A DNA stretch of 54,751 nucleotides from Clostridia bacterium. GTDB lineage: Bacteria; Bacillota; Clostridia; Oscillospirales; CAG-272. The stretch lies in NCBI GenBank assembly GCA_017483305.1, contig JAFULC010000017.1, forward strand, positions 1 to 54,751. Direction: 5' to 3'. Under the pieces are notes generated by a model that was given only the letters and a program-made list of their open reading frames with translations, was not told where the DNA came from and did not search any database. Numbering within the stretch: position 1 is the stretch's first letter; each line of letters begins with the position of its first letter. Position numbers and translations under genes: made by a program. Shown here one piece after another: positions 23,721-31,199 of the stretch.

Positions 23721-24551
23721 TTATTCTGCCGCAGCTTCGGTGGTTTCTTCCTCTGCCTCGGGGTCGATCATTTTGTCGACGTATTCAGCCGCATAGGAGC
23801 CCTCGGGAGCCACTATGTATTCCTTACGGATGCCTGCGAATGCAAACTTGCCGATGCTTTCAAGAGCCTCGTTGAGAACGAGTGCGCCCTCGGCGTTGAG
23901 CCCGCTGCAGTTGTTGAATACAACGTCGCCCAGCGTTTTAAGAGTTGACGGAGTCTTGAAGGAGGTGAGCGCGGTGCAGCCGTTGAATGCGTAATGATCG
24001 ATAGATTCAAGTCCCTCGGGGAGAGTTATGCTTTCCATAGCGGAGCAATCGTTGAACGCATATTTTCCGATTGAGGTAAGCTTGCTTCCGTCCTCAAAGA
24101 CGATCGACTTGAGGCTGGTGCACTCGCTGAATGCGCCCTTACCGATAGAGGTTACGGATGCGGGGATCACGATGGTCTCGAGAGAAGAACAGCCTGCGAA
24201 AGCCCAGTTGCCGATAGAGGTCACGGTGTCGGGAATGACTACCGAGGTGATAAGCGTGCAGGAGAGAAATGCCTCGTCGCCGATGGCAACTACCGTACGC
24301 TCGTCGACAGTTTCGTTGGATACCGTATCGGGAATTACTACCTCGTGTGCCTTATATTCGCCAGCGTATTTGGAAATGATCGCGGTGTCGCCGACGCTGT
24401 CCTCAAAGGTGAGTGTGCCCGTAGCTATCTTACAGGTATAGTCGGGGGCTATATAGTCATCAAGCGAAGCGTTGTCTCCGCTTGAATTTGAGCAGGCGAT
24501 AAGCGAGATCGCTAACAGCGCTGCGAGGGCTATCAAAGCTATTTTTTTCAT
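23721..24551 (-). CDS. BspA-like leucine-rich-repeat lipoprotein
   Basis: 276 residues. The start at 24551 follows GGAGG and opens the lipoprotein signal MKKIALIALAALLAISLIAC; the longer frame adds an unlikely N-terminus. The middle holds about six LRR_5 (BspA) units of about 23 residues: VTSIGNWAFAGCSSLETIVIP, VTSIGKGAFSECTSLKSIVF and so on. These form a curved solenoid for protein or host-surface binding. The C-terminus ends in a Glu/Ala tail. A second, larger protein of this type is at 42506-43921. It is transcribed alone from a consensus promoter. Confidence 0.88.
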   Translation of the reverse strand: MKKIALIALAALLAISLIACSNSSGDNASLDDYIAPDYTCKIATGTLTFEDSVGDTAIISKYAGEYKAHEVVIPDTVSNETVDERTVVAIGDEAFLSCTLITSVVIPDTVTSIGNWAFAGCSSLETIVIPASVTSIGKGAFSECTSLKSIVFEDGSKLTSIGKYAFNDCSAMESITLPEGLESIDHYAFNGCTALTSFKTPSTLKTLGDVVFNNCSGLNAEGALVLNEALESIGKFAFAGIRKEYIVAPEGSYAAEYVDKMIDPEAEEETTEAAAE

Positions 24552-24595
24552 ATCAGACCTCCGGGAGATTGTGATTGCAAATTTATACATATAAA

Positions 24596-24624
24596 ATTAT
24601 ACCGCAATTCAGGTCAATTGTCAA
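24596..24624 (-). promoter_or_regulatory. Promoter of the LRR lipoprotein gene
   Basis: Minus strand TTGACA, 17-base spacer, TATAAT. Confidence 0.85.
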
Positions 24625-24738
24625 TAGGTTTGCGGGCGGTTTGACAATAACTTTTGTAAACATTTTAACAAATTTTATTAACAAACGCGGAAAACGGCGG
24701 TTTTCGGGGCGTGAGATAGAAGTTTTTGCAATATTTTA

Positions 24739-24770
24739 TTGTATTTTCCCGACAAGTGTGATATACTTGT
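24739..24770 (+). promoter_or_regulatory. Promoter of the comM-like gene with overlapping palindrome
   Basis: TTGTAT, 17-base spacer, TATACT (24762-24767). The inverted repeat ACAAGT-GTGATAT-ACTTGT (24752-24770) covers the -10 box; a repressor could bind here. Confidence 0.55.
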
Positions 24771-24830
24771 TATAATAGTATGCTTTATTTGGAAAAACCT
24801 TGAAATACAATTTTCACGGACTTTGAAAGT

Positions 24831-24854
24831 GCCGCTGTGGCGGCGGAATGGAGA
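24831..24854 (+). promoter_or_regulatory. Hairpin abutting the comM ribosome binding site
   Basis: GCCGC-TGTG-GCGGC (24831-24844) followed at once by GGAATGGAGA. The ATG inside that string (24848) is judged part of the module and not the start. Confidence 0.6.
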
Positions 24855-24859
24855 CAGAT

Positions 24860-26410
24860 ATGTTATCATCGATATTCAGCGCGGGGATCTTCGGGATCGA
24901 CGGATATATCGTGACCGTAGAGGCGGATGCGCAGCCGAGACTTCCTAATTTCGAGCTTGTCGGTCTGCCCGACATGGCGGTCAAGGAGGCAAAGGAGAGA
25001 GTGCGCACGGCGTGCATCAACAGCGGGTACAGATTTCCCGAGATGTCGTTTATGCTCAATCTTGCGCCTGCGGACCGCAAAAAAGAGGGATCTGCATACG
25101 ACGTGGCAATATTGCTCGGCATTATGAAGTGTGCGGGCATCGTGCGCTCGGACATTGACGTGTCGGACAAGTGCTTTGTGGGCGAGCTTTCGCTTTCGGG
25201 CGCTCTGCGCTCGGTCAGAGGCGCGCTTTCGATGTGCGTGGCGGCGAGAGACGCGGGATTTCGCGAGTTTTTCGTGCCTGCTGACAACGCCGGCGAGGCC
25301 GCGGCGGTCGAGGGAATAACCGTATATGCTGTCAAGGATATGAGGCAGCTTGTCGCTCATCTCAACGGCAGTGAGCTTATCGTTCCCGAGGTCTACGACC
25401 GCGGAGGCTTTTGCGATGCCGCGAATACTTACGGGATCGACTTTTCAGACGTTAAGGGTCAGGCGCAGGCGAAGCGGGCGATGGAGATCGCCGCGACGGG
25501 CGGTCACAATATTCTGCTCATCGGACCTCCCGGAACGGGCAAGTCGATGCTGGCGAAGCGTTTGCCGACTATTCTTCCTCCGCTTTCCTTTGCCGAGGCT
25601 ATTGAGACCACGAAGGTCCATTCGGTCGCGGGAACTCTGCCCGACGGCGTGTCGCTTTTGTCGGTTCGCCCCTTCCGCTCGCCGCATCACACCATGAGCG
25701 CGGTCAGTCTTGTGGGCGGCGGTATCAATCCTATGCCGGGCGAGGTCTCGCTTGCCGACAACGGAGTTTTGTTCCTTGACGAGCTTCCCGAGTTTCCAAA
25801 GCAGGTGACCGATGCGCTCCGTCAGCCGCTTGAGGACAGAAAGGTGACTATAACCAGAGCCAACGGACGCGTGACATTCCCGTGCAGCTTTATGCTCGTG
25901 GGCGCTATGAACCCCTGCCGATGCGGATATTTCGGTCATCCGACCAGAAAGTGCACCTGCAAGAGCACCGACGTCAAGAGATACATATCACGAATAAGCG
26001 GTCCTATGCTTGACCGAATAGACATACAGATAGAGCTTCCTTCTCTGAGCTACGATGAGCTTTCGAGCAACACCGGTATCGGCGAGAGCAGTGCGACGGT
26101 CAGAGCGAGAGTTATAGAGGCGCGCAAATTTGCGCAGCAGAGAATGGGAGAGGACGGCTATCTCAACAACGCCTCTCTTGATTCACGCGGCATCAGAAAA
26201 TACTGTCAGGCAGACGAGGATGCGATGGAATTGCTCCACTCGGCATACGATTCGATGGGACTTTCCGCGCGCGGATACGACAGAATTATGAGGGTTGCGA
26301 GAACTATCGCCGACCTTGACCGCAGCGAGATCATTCGCGCGGAGCATATTGCCGAGGCTATCCAGTTCAGAAGTCTTGACAGAAAATATTGGGGAACCGA
26401 CGACGAGTAA
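24860..26410 (+). CDS. YifB/ComM-family Mg-chelatase-like AAA+ ATPase
   Basis: 516 residues. The start MLSSIFSAGIFGIDGYIVTVEAD is the family N-terminus. An N-terminal ChlI-like domain of the S5 fold (residues about 1-165) is followed by a AAA+ domain with Walker A GPPGTGKSMLAKR and Walker B VLFLDELPEF. MNPCRCGYFGHPTRKCTC is the Cys-rich insert typical of the family. A C-terminal helical domain (ARGYDRIMRVARTIADL) ends the protein. In naturally competent bacteria ComM is a hexameric helicase that extends branch migration during recombination; in Clostridia the role is likely the same but unproven. Confidence 0.92.
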   Translation: MLSSIFSAGIFGIDGYIVTVEADAQPRLPNFELVGLPDMAVKEAKERVRTACINSGYRFPEMSFMLNLAPADRKKEGSAYDVAILLGIMKCAGIVRSDIDVSDKCFVGELSLSGALRSVRGALSMCVAARDAGFREFFVPADNAGEAAAVEGITVYAVKDMRQLVAHLNGSELIVPEVYDRGGFCDAANTYGIDFSDVKGQAQAKRAMEIAATGGHNILLIGPPGTGKSMLAKRLPTILPPLSFAEAIETTKVHSVAGTLPDGVSLLSVRPFRSPHHTMSAVSLVGGGINPMPGEVSLADNGVLFLDELPEFPKQVTDALRQPLEDRKVTITRANGRVTFPCSFMLVGAMNPCRCGYFGHPTRKCTCKSTDVKRYISRISGPMLDRIDIQIELPSLSYDELSSNTGIGESSATVRARVIEARKFAQQRMGEDGYLNNASLDSRGIRKYCQADEDAMELLHSAYDSMGLSARGYDRIMRVARTIADLDRSEIIRAEHIAEAIQFRSLDRKYWGTDDE

Positions 26411-26449
26411 GGGTCGGTAAAAACATTTCAGAGAAAAGAGGACTTTCCC

Positions 26450-27619
26450 GTGACAGAGCTTTTGTGCAGACTGTTCATCAAGGACAGGGAAAATATAAAA
26501 TCTCCTGCGGTGAGGCGGGCGTACGGCACGCTTGCGAGCATTGTGGGAATAATAGTGAACGTCGTTTTAGCGGCGGGAAAGATCGCTGTTGGACTTCTGT
26601 TCGGTGCGATCTCGCTTGCGGGTGACGGAATCAACAATCTGTCGGACGCGGGCTCGCAGATCATTTCGCTTATCAGCTTCAAGATGGCGGCGAAGCCTGC
26701 AGACCGCGACCATCCCTTCGGCCACGCGCGTATAGAGTACGTTGCCTCGATGATCGTTTCGTTTTTCGTCATGCTTGTGGGCTGGAATCTTTTTCGCGAG
26801 TCGATAGACAAGATATTTGACTCGGAAAGAGTGACCGACGACTCGAATATCTGGCTTATGGTCGGTGTTCTTGCGGTTTCGATCCTATCAAAGCTCTGGC
26901 TCGTGCTTTTCAATCGCAGGATCGCGAAGAAGATAGACTCTGCGGTGATGAGGGCTACGGCGGCGGACAGCCTTTCGGATGCCGGCGCGAGCGCGGCGGT
27001 GCTTGTGGCGATGCTGATTTTGAAGTTTACCGGCGTTGATATAGACGGATATATGGGTGTCGCGGTGGCGATAGTTATATTTATCGCAGGCATCAAGATA
27101 CTCAACGATACGAAAAATTCAATTCTCGGCGAGGCTCCGTCCGATGAGGTGGTCGAGGGTATCAAGGCGATCGTTGCAGAGTTTCCGGATGCGCTCGGGA
27201 TCCACGATATGGTGGTGCACAGCTACGGTCCCGGTCGCTTTGTTGCGAATCTTCACATTGAGGTCGATGGCTCGAAGGATATTTTTGAGTCCCACGATAT
27301 GATCGATCTGATCGAGAAAAGGCTTAATACCGAGCTGAATATTCAGTCGAATATTCATATGGACCCCATCGTTGTTAACGACGAGGAGATCAACGAGATG
27401 AAGGCCTTTGTTGTCGGATGTGTCAGGTCGGTCGACGAGAGGCTTACGATCCACGATTTCAGGTTCGTTCGCGGAAAAAGTCACACCAATCTGCTTTTTG
27501 ATATCAGCGCGCCGTTTGAGGTCAAGCTGACGGATGCCGAGATCAAGGATTTTGTTCAGGAGAGGATCGCGGAGATCAAGCCGGATCATTTTATCGTTGT
27601 TAACGTGGATAGATGCTGA
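26450..27619 (+). CDS. Cation diffusion facilitator family transporter
   Basis: 389 residues starting with GTG at 26450 (AAGAGG upstream). Six membrane helices are expected; SLAGDGINNLSDAGSQ carries the DxxxD metal site of helix 2 and ATAADSLSDAGASA the matching site of helix 5. DHPFGHARIEYVAS is the family signature between helices. The C-terminal cytoplasmic domain is longer than usual, with two ferredoxin-like parts (residues about 215-300 and 305-389), as in several clostridial CDF proteins. It exports divalent cations such as Zn2+, Mn2+ or Fe2+ against H+. It follows the comM-like gene by 39 bases and ends at a strong terminator. Confidence 0.9.
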   Translation: MTELLCRLFIKDRENIKSPAVRRAYGTLASIVGIIVNVVLAAGKIAVGLLFGAISLAGDGINNLSDAGSQIISLISFKMAAKPADRDHPFGHARIEYVASMIVSFFVMLVGWNLFRESIDKIFDSERVTDDSNIWLMVGVLAVSILSKLWLVLFNRRIAKKIDSAVMRATAADSLSDAGASAAVLVAMLILKFTGVDIDGYMGVAVAIVIFIAGIKILNDTKNSILGEAPSDEVVEGIKAIVAEFPDALGIHDMVVHSYGPGRFVANLHIEVDGSKDIFESHDMIDLIEKRLNTELNIQSNIHMDPIVVNDEEINEMKAFVVGCVRSVDERLTIHDFRFVRGKSHTNLLFDISAPFEVKLTDAEIKDFVQERIAEIKPDHFIVVNVDRC

Positions 27620-27622
27620 TAT

Positions 27623-27664
27623 AAAACCCCCGACAGACCAAAAATGCGGTCTGTCGGGGGTTTT
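27623..27664. terminator. Bidirectional terminator
   Basis: AAAACCCCCGACAGACC pairs with GGTCTGTCGGGGGTTTT (17 bp). It is shared by the CDF gene and the convergent GH28 gene. Confidence 0.9.
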
Positions 27665-27678
27665 GGTGGGTACTCGGC

Positions 27679-28929
27679 TTATTGAATCTCACCGTTTATG
27701 CAGACGTTGCGTGCAACTGTGTTTTGTGCGATAGACCTATCGAAGCGGCTCTCACGACAATTGATCTGCAGGTTTTCAAGAGTGAAATTTTGTGCAGAGG
27801 TTCTGCCCTCGACGACGGTTACGTCGTAGAAAACGTCACATCGGCAGGAGCAATCCTTAACGGTGATATCGTTGATTTTTGAAGGCAACCCCCTGTTGAG
27901 CTGATTCCCGAAGGTGTTGAGATTTATAAAGCTTCTTGCACTGTCGCAGGTGATATTTTCGATGCGTATGAATTCATAGTGCTGTGCGGTGTCGTTGCGG
28001 AGCTTGAACCAGAGCAGATATATGGTTTCATCCACATGACAGTTGCGGACGATGATATTTTTGTTATGGATGGACTCGGAGCCGCAGGTCAGAACACCGT
28101 GACAGAATCCGTAGTGACAGTCCTCAACCAAAACCCGCTGATTTTCGCCGTTTTCGGAAAACATTTCGGCGTCTGTGCCCTTGCCTCCCTTAAGCACCAC
28201 CGAGTCGTCGTTGACGTTTAAATAGCAATTTTTGATCAGCACATCGTGACAGGCATCTATGTCGATAGCATCCGAGCTTGGTGCTCTGACGGGGGAGTGC
28301 GGGGCGAGGATGCTGCAATTCAGATATTTTACGTGGTCGCATTTGTAGATATGAGTTGACCAGAAATGAGAATTTTGCAGCGTAGCGTCGGCGATGGTTA
28401 CGTTGCTTGAATTTGAAACAAAGAGCAAACGAGGACGCTGCTCGTCAAGATTCGAGAGATTTTTATTCCACTCCCAGCGAAGCCAGAATGCACGCCACGC
28501 CTTGAGGCCGTTGCCGTCTATCACGCCTTTTCCGCACAGCGTGAAGCCATCGTTACGGTCGGCGTTGACGAGGGCGGGAAAGTAGAGCCGCCATTGACCC
28601 TCGATCCTCGTCTGGCAAAGCGGGTAGTCGCAGATATCGTCGCTTCCCATGAGGATCGCGCCCTCTTCGAGATAGAGATTCACACCTGACTTAAAAAAGA
28701 GTGCGCCTGACACAAATTTGCCCATGGGAATGATAATAACGCCGCCTCCGTTTGCGTGCGCGGTATCAATAGCGGATTGAATCTCTTTCGTGTATATGTT
28801 TCCATCGGATTTGGCACCAAAATCGGTTATATTATATGGCGTTCCGAGCACCGAGAGGTCGGGGACGCGGGTGTTGTAAAACCAATCGTCGATGGGGGTT
28901 ATGCCGTCGGGGAAAAATTCCTTTGCCAT
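27679..28929 (-). CDS. GH28-type polygalacturonase-like glycosidase
   Basis: 416 residues. The start at 28929 follows AGGAAGGA; the longer frame adds 50 residues with no signal. The protein is a right-handed beta-helix: YNITDFGAKSDGNIYTKEIQSAID is the GH28 opening, SSDAIDIDACHDVLIKNCYLNVNDDSV holds the paired catalytic Asp residues, and FCHGVLTCGSE matches the GHGxSxGS box with His retained. It lacks a signal peptide, so it acts on short galacturonides or other uronic-acid glycans inside the cell. It is transcribed alone from a consensus promoter. With the propeller gene at 11711 it suggests pectin fragment use. Confidence 0.85.
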   Translation of the reverse strand: MAKEFFPDGITPIDDWFYNTRVPDLSVLGTPYNITDFGAKSDGNIYTKEIQSAIDTAHANGGGVIIIPMGKFVSGALFFKSGVNLYLEEGAILMGSDDICDYPLCQTRIEGQWRLYFPALVNADRNDGFTLCGKGVIDGNGLKAWRAFWLRWEWNKNLSNLDEQRPRLLFVSNSSNVTIADATLQNSHFWSTHIYKCDHVKYLNCSILAPHSPVRAPSSDAIDIDACHDVLIKNCYLNVNDDSVVLKGGKGTDAEMFSENGENQRVLVEDCHYGFCHGVLTCGSESIHNKNIIVRNCHVDETIYLLWFKLRNDTAQHYEFIRIENITCDSARSFINLNTFGNQLNRGLPSKINDITVKDCSCRCDVFYDVTVVEGRTSAQNFTLENLQINCRESRFDRSIAQNTVARNVCINGEIQ

Positions 28930-29008
28930 AGCTTTGTCCTTCCTGCAGCTGCCCTGGCACATGCCGTTGGTTCGGCAAATGCAAGGAGGGCTTGTCCTTC
29001 TGATAAAT

Positions 29009-29037
29009 ATTATAAGGAAACTTTGGAGCTTTGTCAA
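29009..29037 (-). promoter_or_regulatory. Promoter of the GH28 gene
   Basis: Minus strand TTGACA, 17-base spacer, TATAAT, about 80 bases before the start codon. Confidence 0.85.
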
Positions 29038-29239
29038 TGATTTGCGATTAAATTTTTCCGGGCGTAGGCATGGTTGCATATTTTGTCGGACTGGCTATTT
29101 CTTGGTGAGACGTATAATACAAAAGCATGACGGTAAGATATTATGCCGAGACGCTTGAAATTGATTGGCGATTTTCTTGCAAAAGTCAGAGAAAAGCGTA
29201 GGTATTTACGCCAAAAGTTGAAAGTTTACAATTTATTAA

Positions 29240-29268
29240 TTGCAAATATTGGCATTTGGTGATACAAT
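29240..29268 (+). promoter_or_regulatory. Promoter of the citrate synthase gene
   Basis: TTGCAA, 17-base spacer, TACAAT. The roughly 75-base leader holds TTTGCC-CCCTGC-GGCAAA and the hairpin at 29320-29334. Confidence 0.65.
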
Positions 29269-29319
29269 GTATCATTATATTCGTTTTGCCCCCTGCGGCA
29301 AAGCTGAGATCAGACTGCT

Positions 29320-29344
29320 ACCGTCTTTGGCGGTGGAAAGGAGA
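29320..29344 (+). promoter_or_regulatory. Hairpin abutting the citrate synthase ribosome binding site
   Basis: ACCGTC-TTT-GGCGGT (one T-G pair) followed at once by GGAAAGGAGA. Confidence 0.6.
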
Positions 29345-29349
29345 TATGA

Positions 29350-30738
29350 ATGCAGCTCAATTCAAAAAAATATAAAAGCGACCACGATGAGACGCTTGAA
29401 AGAGAATTTCAAACGATGCTTGACGATGCCCGCGCGGCGTACGTCATACCCAAGGGCTCGTTTGACAAATACAGGGTCAAGCGCGGCTTGCGCGAGCTTG
29501 ACGGCTCGGGTGTAGTCGCAGGCGTTACGAGAGTTGGTAACGCGCACGGTTACGTTATGAATGAAGGAGAGAAGTGCGCGGTCGAGGGAAGCCTTGAGTA
29601 CCGCGGATACAAGATCACTTCTCTTGTAAATAATTTCGTTAAAGAGGGAAGATTCGGCTTCGAGGAATGTGCTTATCTGCTTTTTTTCGGTCATCTGCCC
29701 AGCGCCGACGAGCTGGCAGAGTTTAACGATCTGCTTGCGGCATATCGCCGTCTGCCTCCAAGATTTACCGAGGATATTATTATGAAGGCGCCCTCCGCCT
29801 CGATAATGAACAAGATGGCGAGCGCAGTGCTCTCGCTCTACGCTTACGACGACAATCCCGACGATACCGGGCTTGAAAATATGCTTCATCAGAGCATGGA
29901 GCTTCTCGCACGTCTGCCCGTTATCGCGGCACAGTCATACGCGGTCTATCAGAACGCGTTTTTCGACAAGAGTCTGAATCTCCACAACCCCAAGGACGAG
30001 CTCTCGACCGCGGAAAACTTTTTGCGAGTTTTGCGCTCGGACAAGAGCTACACCGAGGAGGAGGCAAGGCTGCTTGACCTTTGTCTCGTCGTTCACGCCG
30101 AGCACGGAGGAGGAAATTGCTCGACCTTTACCTGCCGCGTGCTATCAAGCTCGGGCTCGGATACCTATTCCGCGATCAGCGCGGCGATCGGTGCGCTCAA
30201 GGGTCCCCGTCACGGCGGTGCGAACCTCAAGGTTCAGGAAATGTTCGACTGTATCAAGGCGAACGTCAAGGATATAAACAACGAGGACGAGGTCGCCTCC
30301 TTCCTGCTCAAGATACTCAACGGAGAGGCGAACGACGGCTCGGGTCTTATTTACGGTATGGGCCACGCGATCTATACCAAGTCCGACCCCCGTGCCGTTA
30401 TGCTCAAGACCTACGCCAAGAAGCTTGCCTATGAAAAGGGATTTGGAGAGGATTTTGAGCTTCTGGAGAAGATCGAGACCATCACTCCCTCGCTGTTTAA
30501 GGCGTACAAGGGCGTTGACAAGGATATGTGCGCGAACGTCGACCTTTATTCGGGTCTCGTTTACCGCATGCTTGGTATTCCCACCGAGATGTACACGCCT
30601 CTTTTCGCGATCGCGAGAGTTGCGGGCTGGTGCGCTCACCGTATGGAAGAATATTGCACCTCGAACAAGATCATCCGCCCTGCGTACAAGTGCATCTCGA
30701 AGCCGAGAGACTACGTTTCGATAGACGAAAGATGCTGA
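29350..30738 (+). CDS. gltA: Citrate synthase
   Basis: 462 residues. It condenses acetyl-CoA and oxaloacetate to citrate, in this anaerobe probably for glutamate synthesis. VVHAEHGGGNCSTFTCR holds the first catalytic His, GPRHGGANLKVQEM the CoA/oxaloacetate region, and YGMGHAIYTKSDPRA the second His and the substrate Arg. The N-terminus has an extra 60-residue segment common in clostridial enzymes. GAAAGGAGA lies before the ATG at 29350. It has its own promoter and a long hairpin terminator. No other TCA gene is nearby. Confidence 0.94.
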   Translation: MQLNSKKYKSDHDETLEREFQTMLDDARAAYVIPKGSFDKYRVKRGLRELDGSGVVAGVTRVGNAHGYVMNEGEKCAVEGSLEYRGYKITSLVNNFVKEGRFGFEECAYLLFFGHLPSADELAEFNDLLAAYRRLPPRFTEDIIMKAPSASIMNKMASAVLSLYAYDDNPDDTGLENMLHQSMELLARLPVIAAQSYAVYQNAFFDKSLNLHNPKDELSTAENFLRVLRSDKSYTEEEARLLDLCLVVHAEHGGGNCSTFTCRVLSSSGSDTYSAISAAIGALKGPRHGGANLKVQEMFDCIKANVKDINNEDEVASFLLKILNGEANDGSGLIYGMGHAIYTKSDPRAVMLKTYAKKLAYEKGFGEDFELLEKIETITPSLFKAYKGVDKDMCANVDLYSGLVYRMLGIPTEMYTPLFAIARVAGWCAHRMEEYCTSNKIIRPAYKCISKPRDYVSIDERC

Positions 30739-30812
30739 TGTCGCAAATATAGCTTCGGTGCAGAAAAAGACTGCTTTACTATTTTCGTAAGCTCCATAAC
30801 GAAGTTTTAACA

Positions 30813-30858
30813 AAAAGCACTTATGATAACGAATAAATCGTTTGTCATAAGTGCTTTT
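30813..30858 (+). terminator. Terminator after citrate synthase
   Basis: AAAAGCACTTATGA pairs with TCATAAGTGCTTTT (14 bp) around an 18-base loop. Confidence 0.75.
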
Positions 30859-30885
30859 GCGTTGCTTTAGACAATTTTTTCCGAT

Positions 30886-31077
30886 AGTAATGAATTGACG
30901 CTATTTGCTTTGCAAATGAGGCGTCATGAATTGAAGCCTGACGGCTTCATAATTTAAAAACTGCGTTTTCATGAATTGAATTGCCCTATTTTAAATGCCG
31001 CAGGCATTTCATGCACCATCGGTGCAGATCATGGCGTAAGCCAATTCATGCCCGTAAGTGCAATTCATTATGGGCAC
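30886..31077. repeat. Array of short hairpins joined by ATGAATTG motifs
   Basis: The sequence ATGAATTG or its complement CAATTCAT occurs five times in about 190 bases. Between copies are small hairpins: TGACGC...GCGTCA around ATTTGC/GCAAAT, GAAGCC-TGAC-GGCTTC, AAATGCC-GCA-GGCATTT, TGCACC-ATC-GGTGCA and GGC-GTAA-GCC. No coding frame fits. The gap 30739-31199 holds nothing else apart from the terminator. Confidence 0.75.
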
Positions 31078-31199
31078 GAATCGATAGCTTTAGGGAAACC
31101 TTAGTTGTCGCGCGTGCCTATTTGTAAGGCGGTCTTTTTTCGTTGGATTTTGCGGTTTGGGGGCTAAAGTGCGAGCTTTGCGCATATATCTGTTTTAGG

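Noticed and set aside
24848-24850. ATG 24848 as start of the comM-like gene
   Set aside because: It lies in the GGAATGGAGA ribosome binding module; the same string with a false ATG occurs at 46646 before the creatininase gene.
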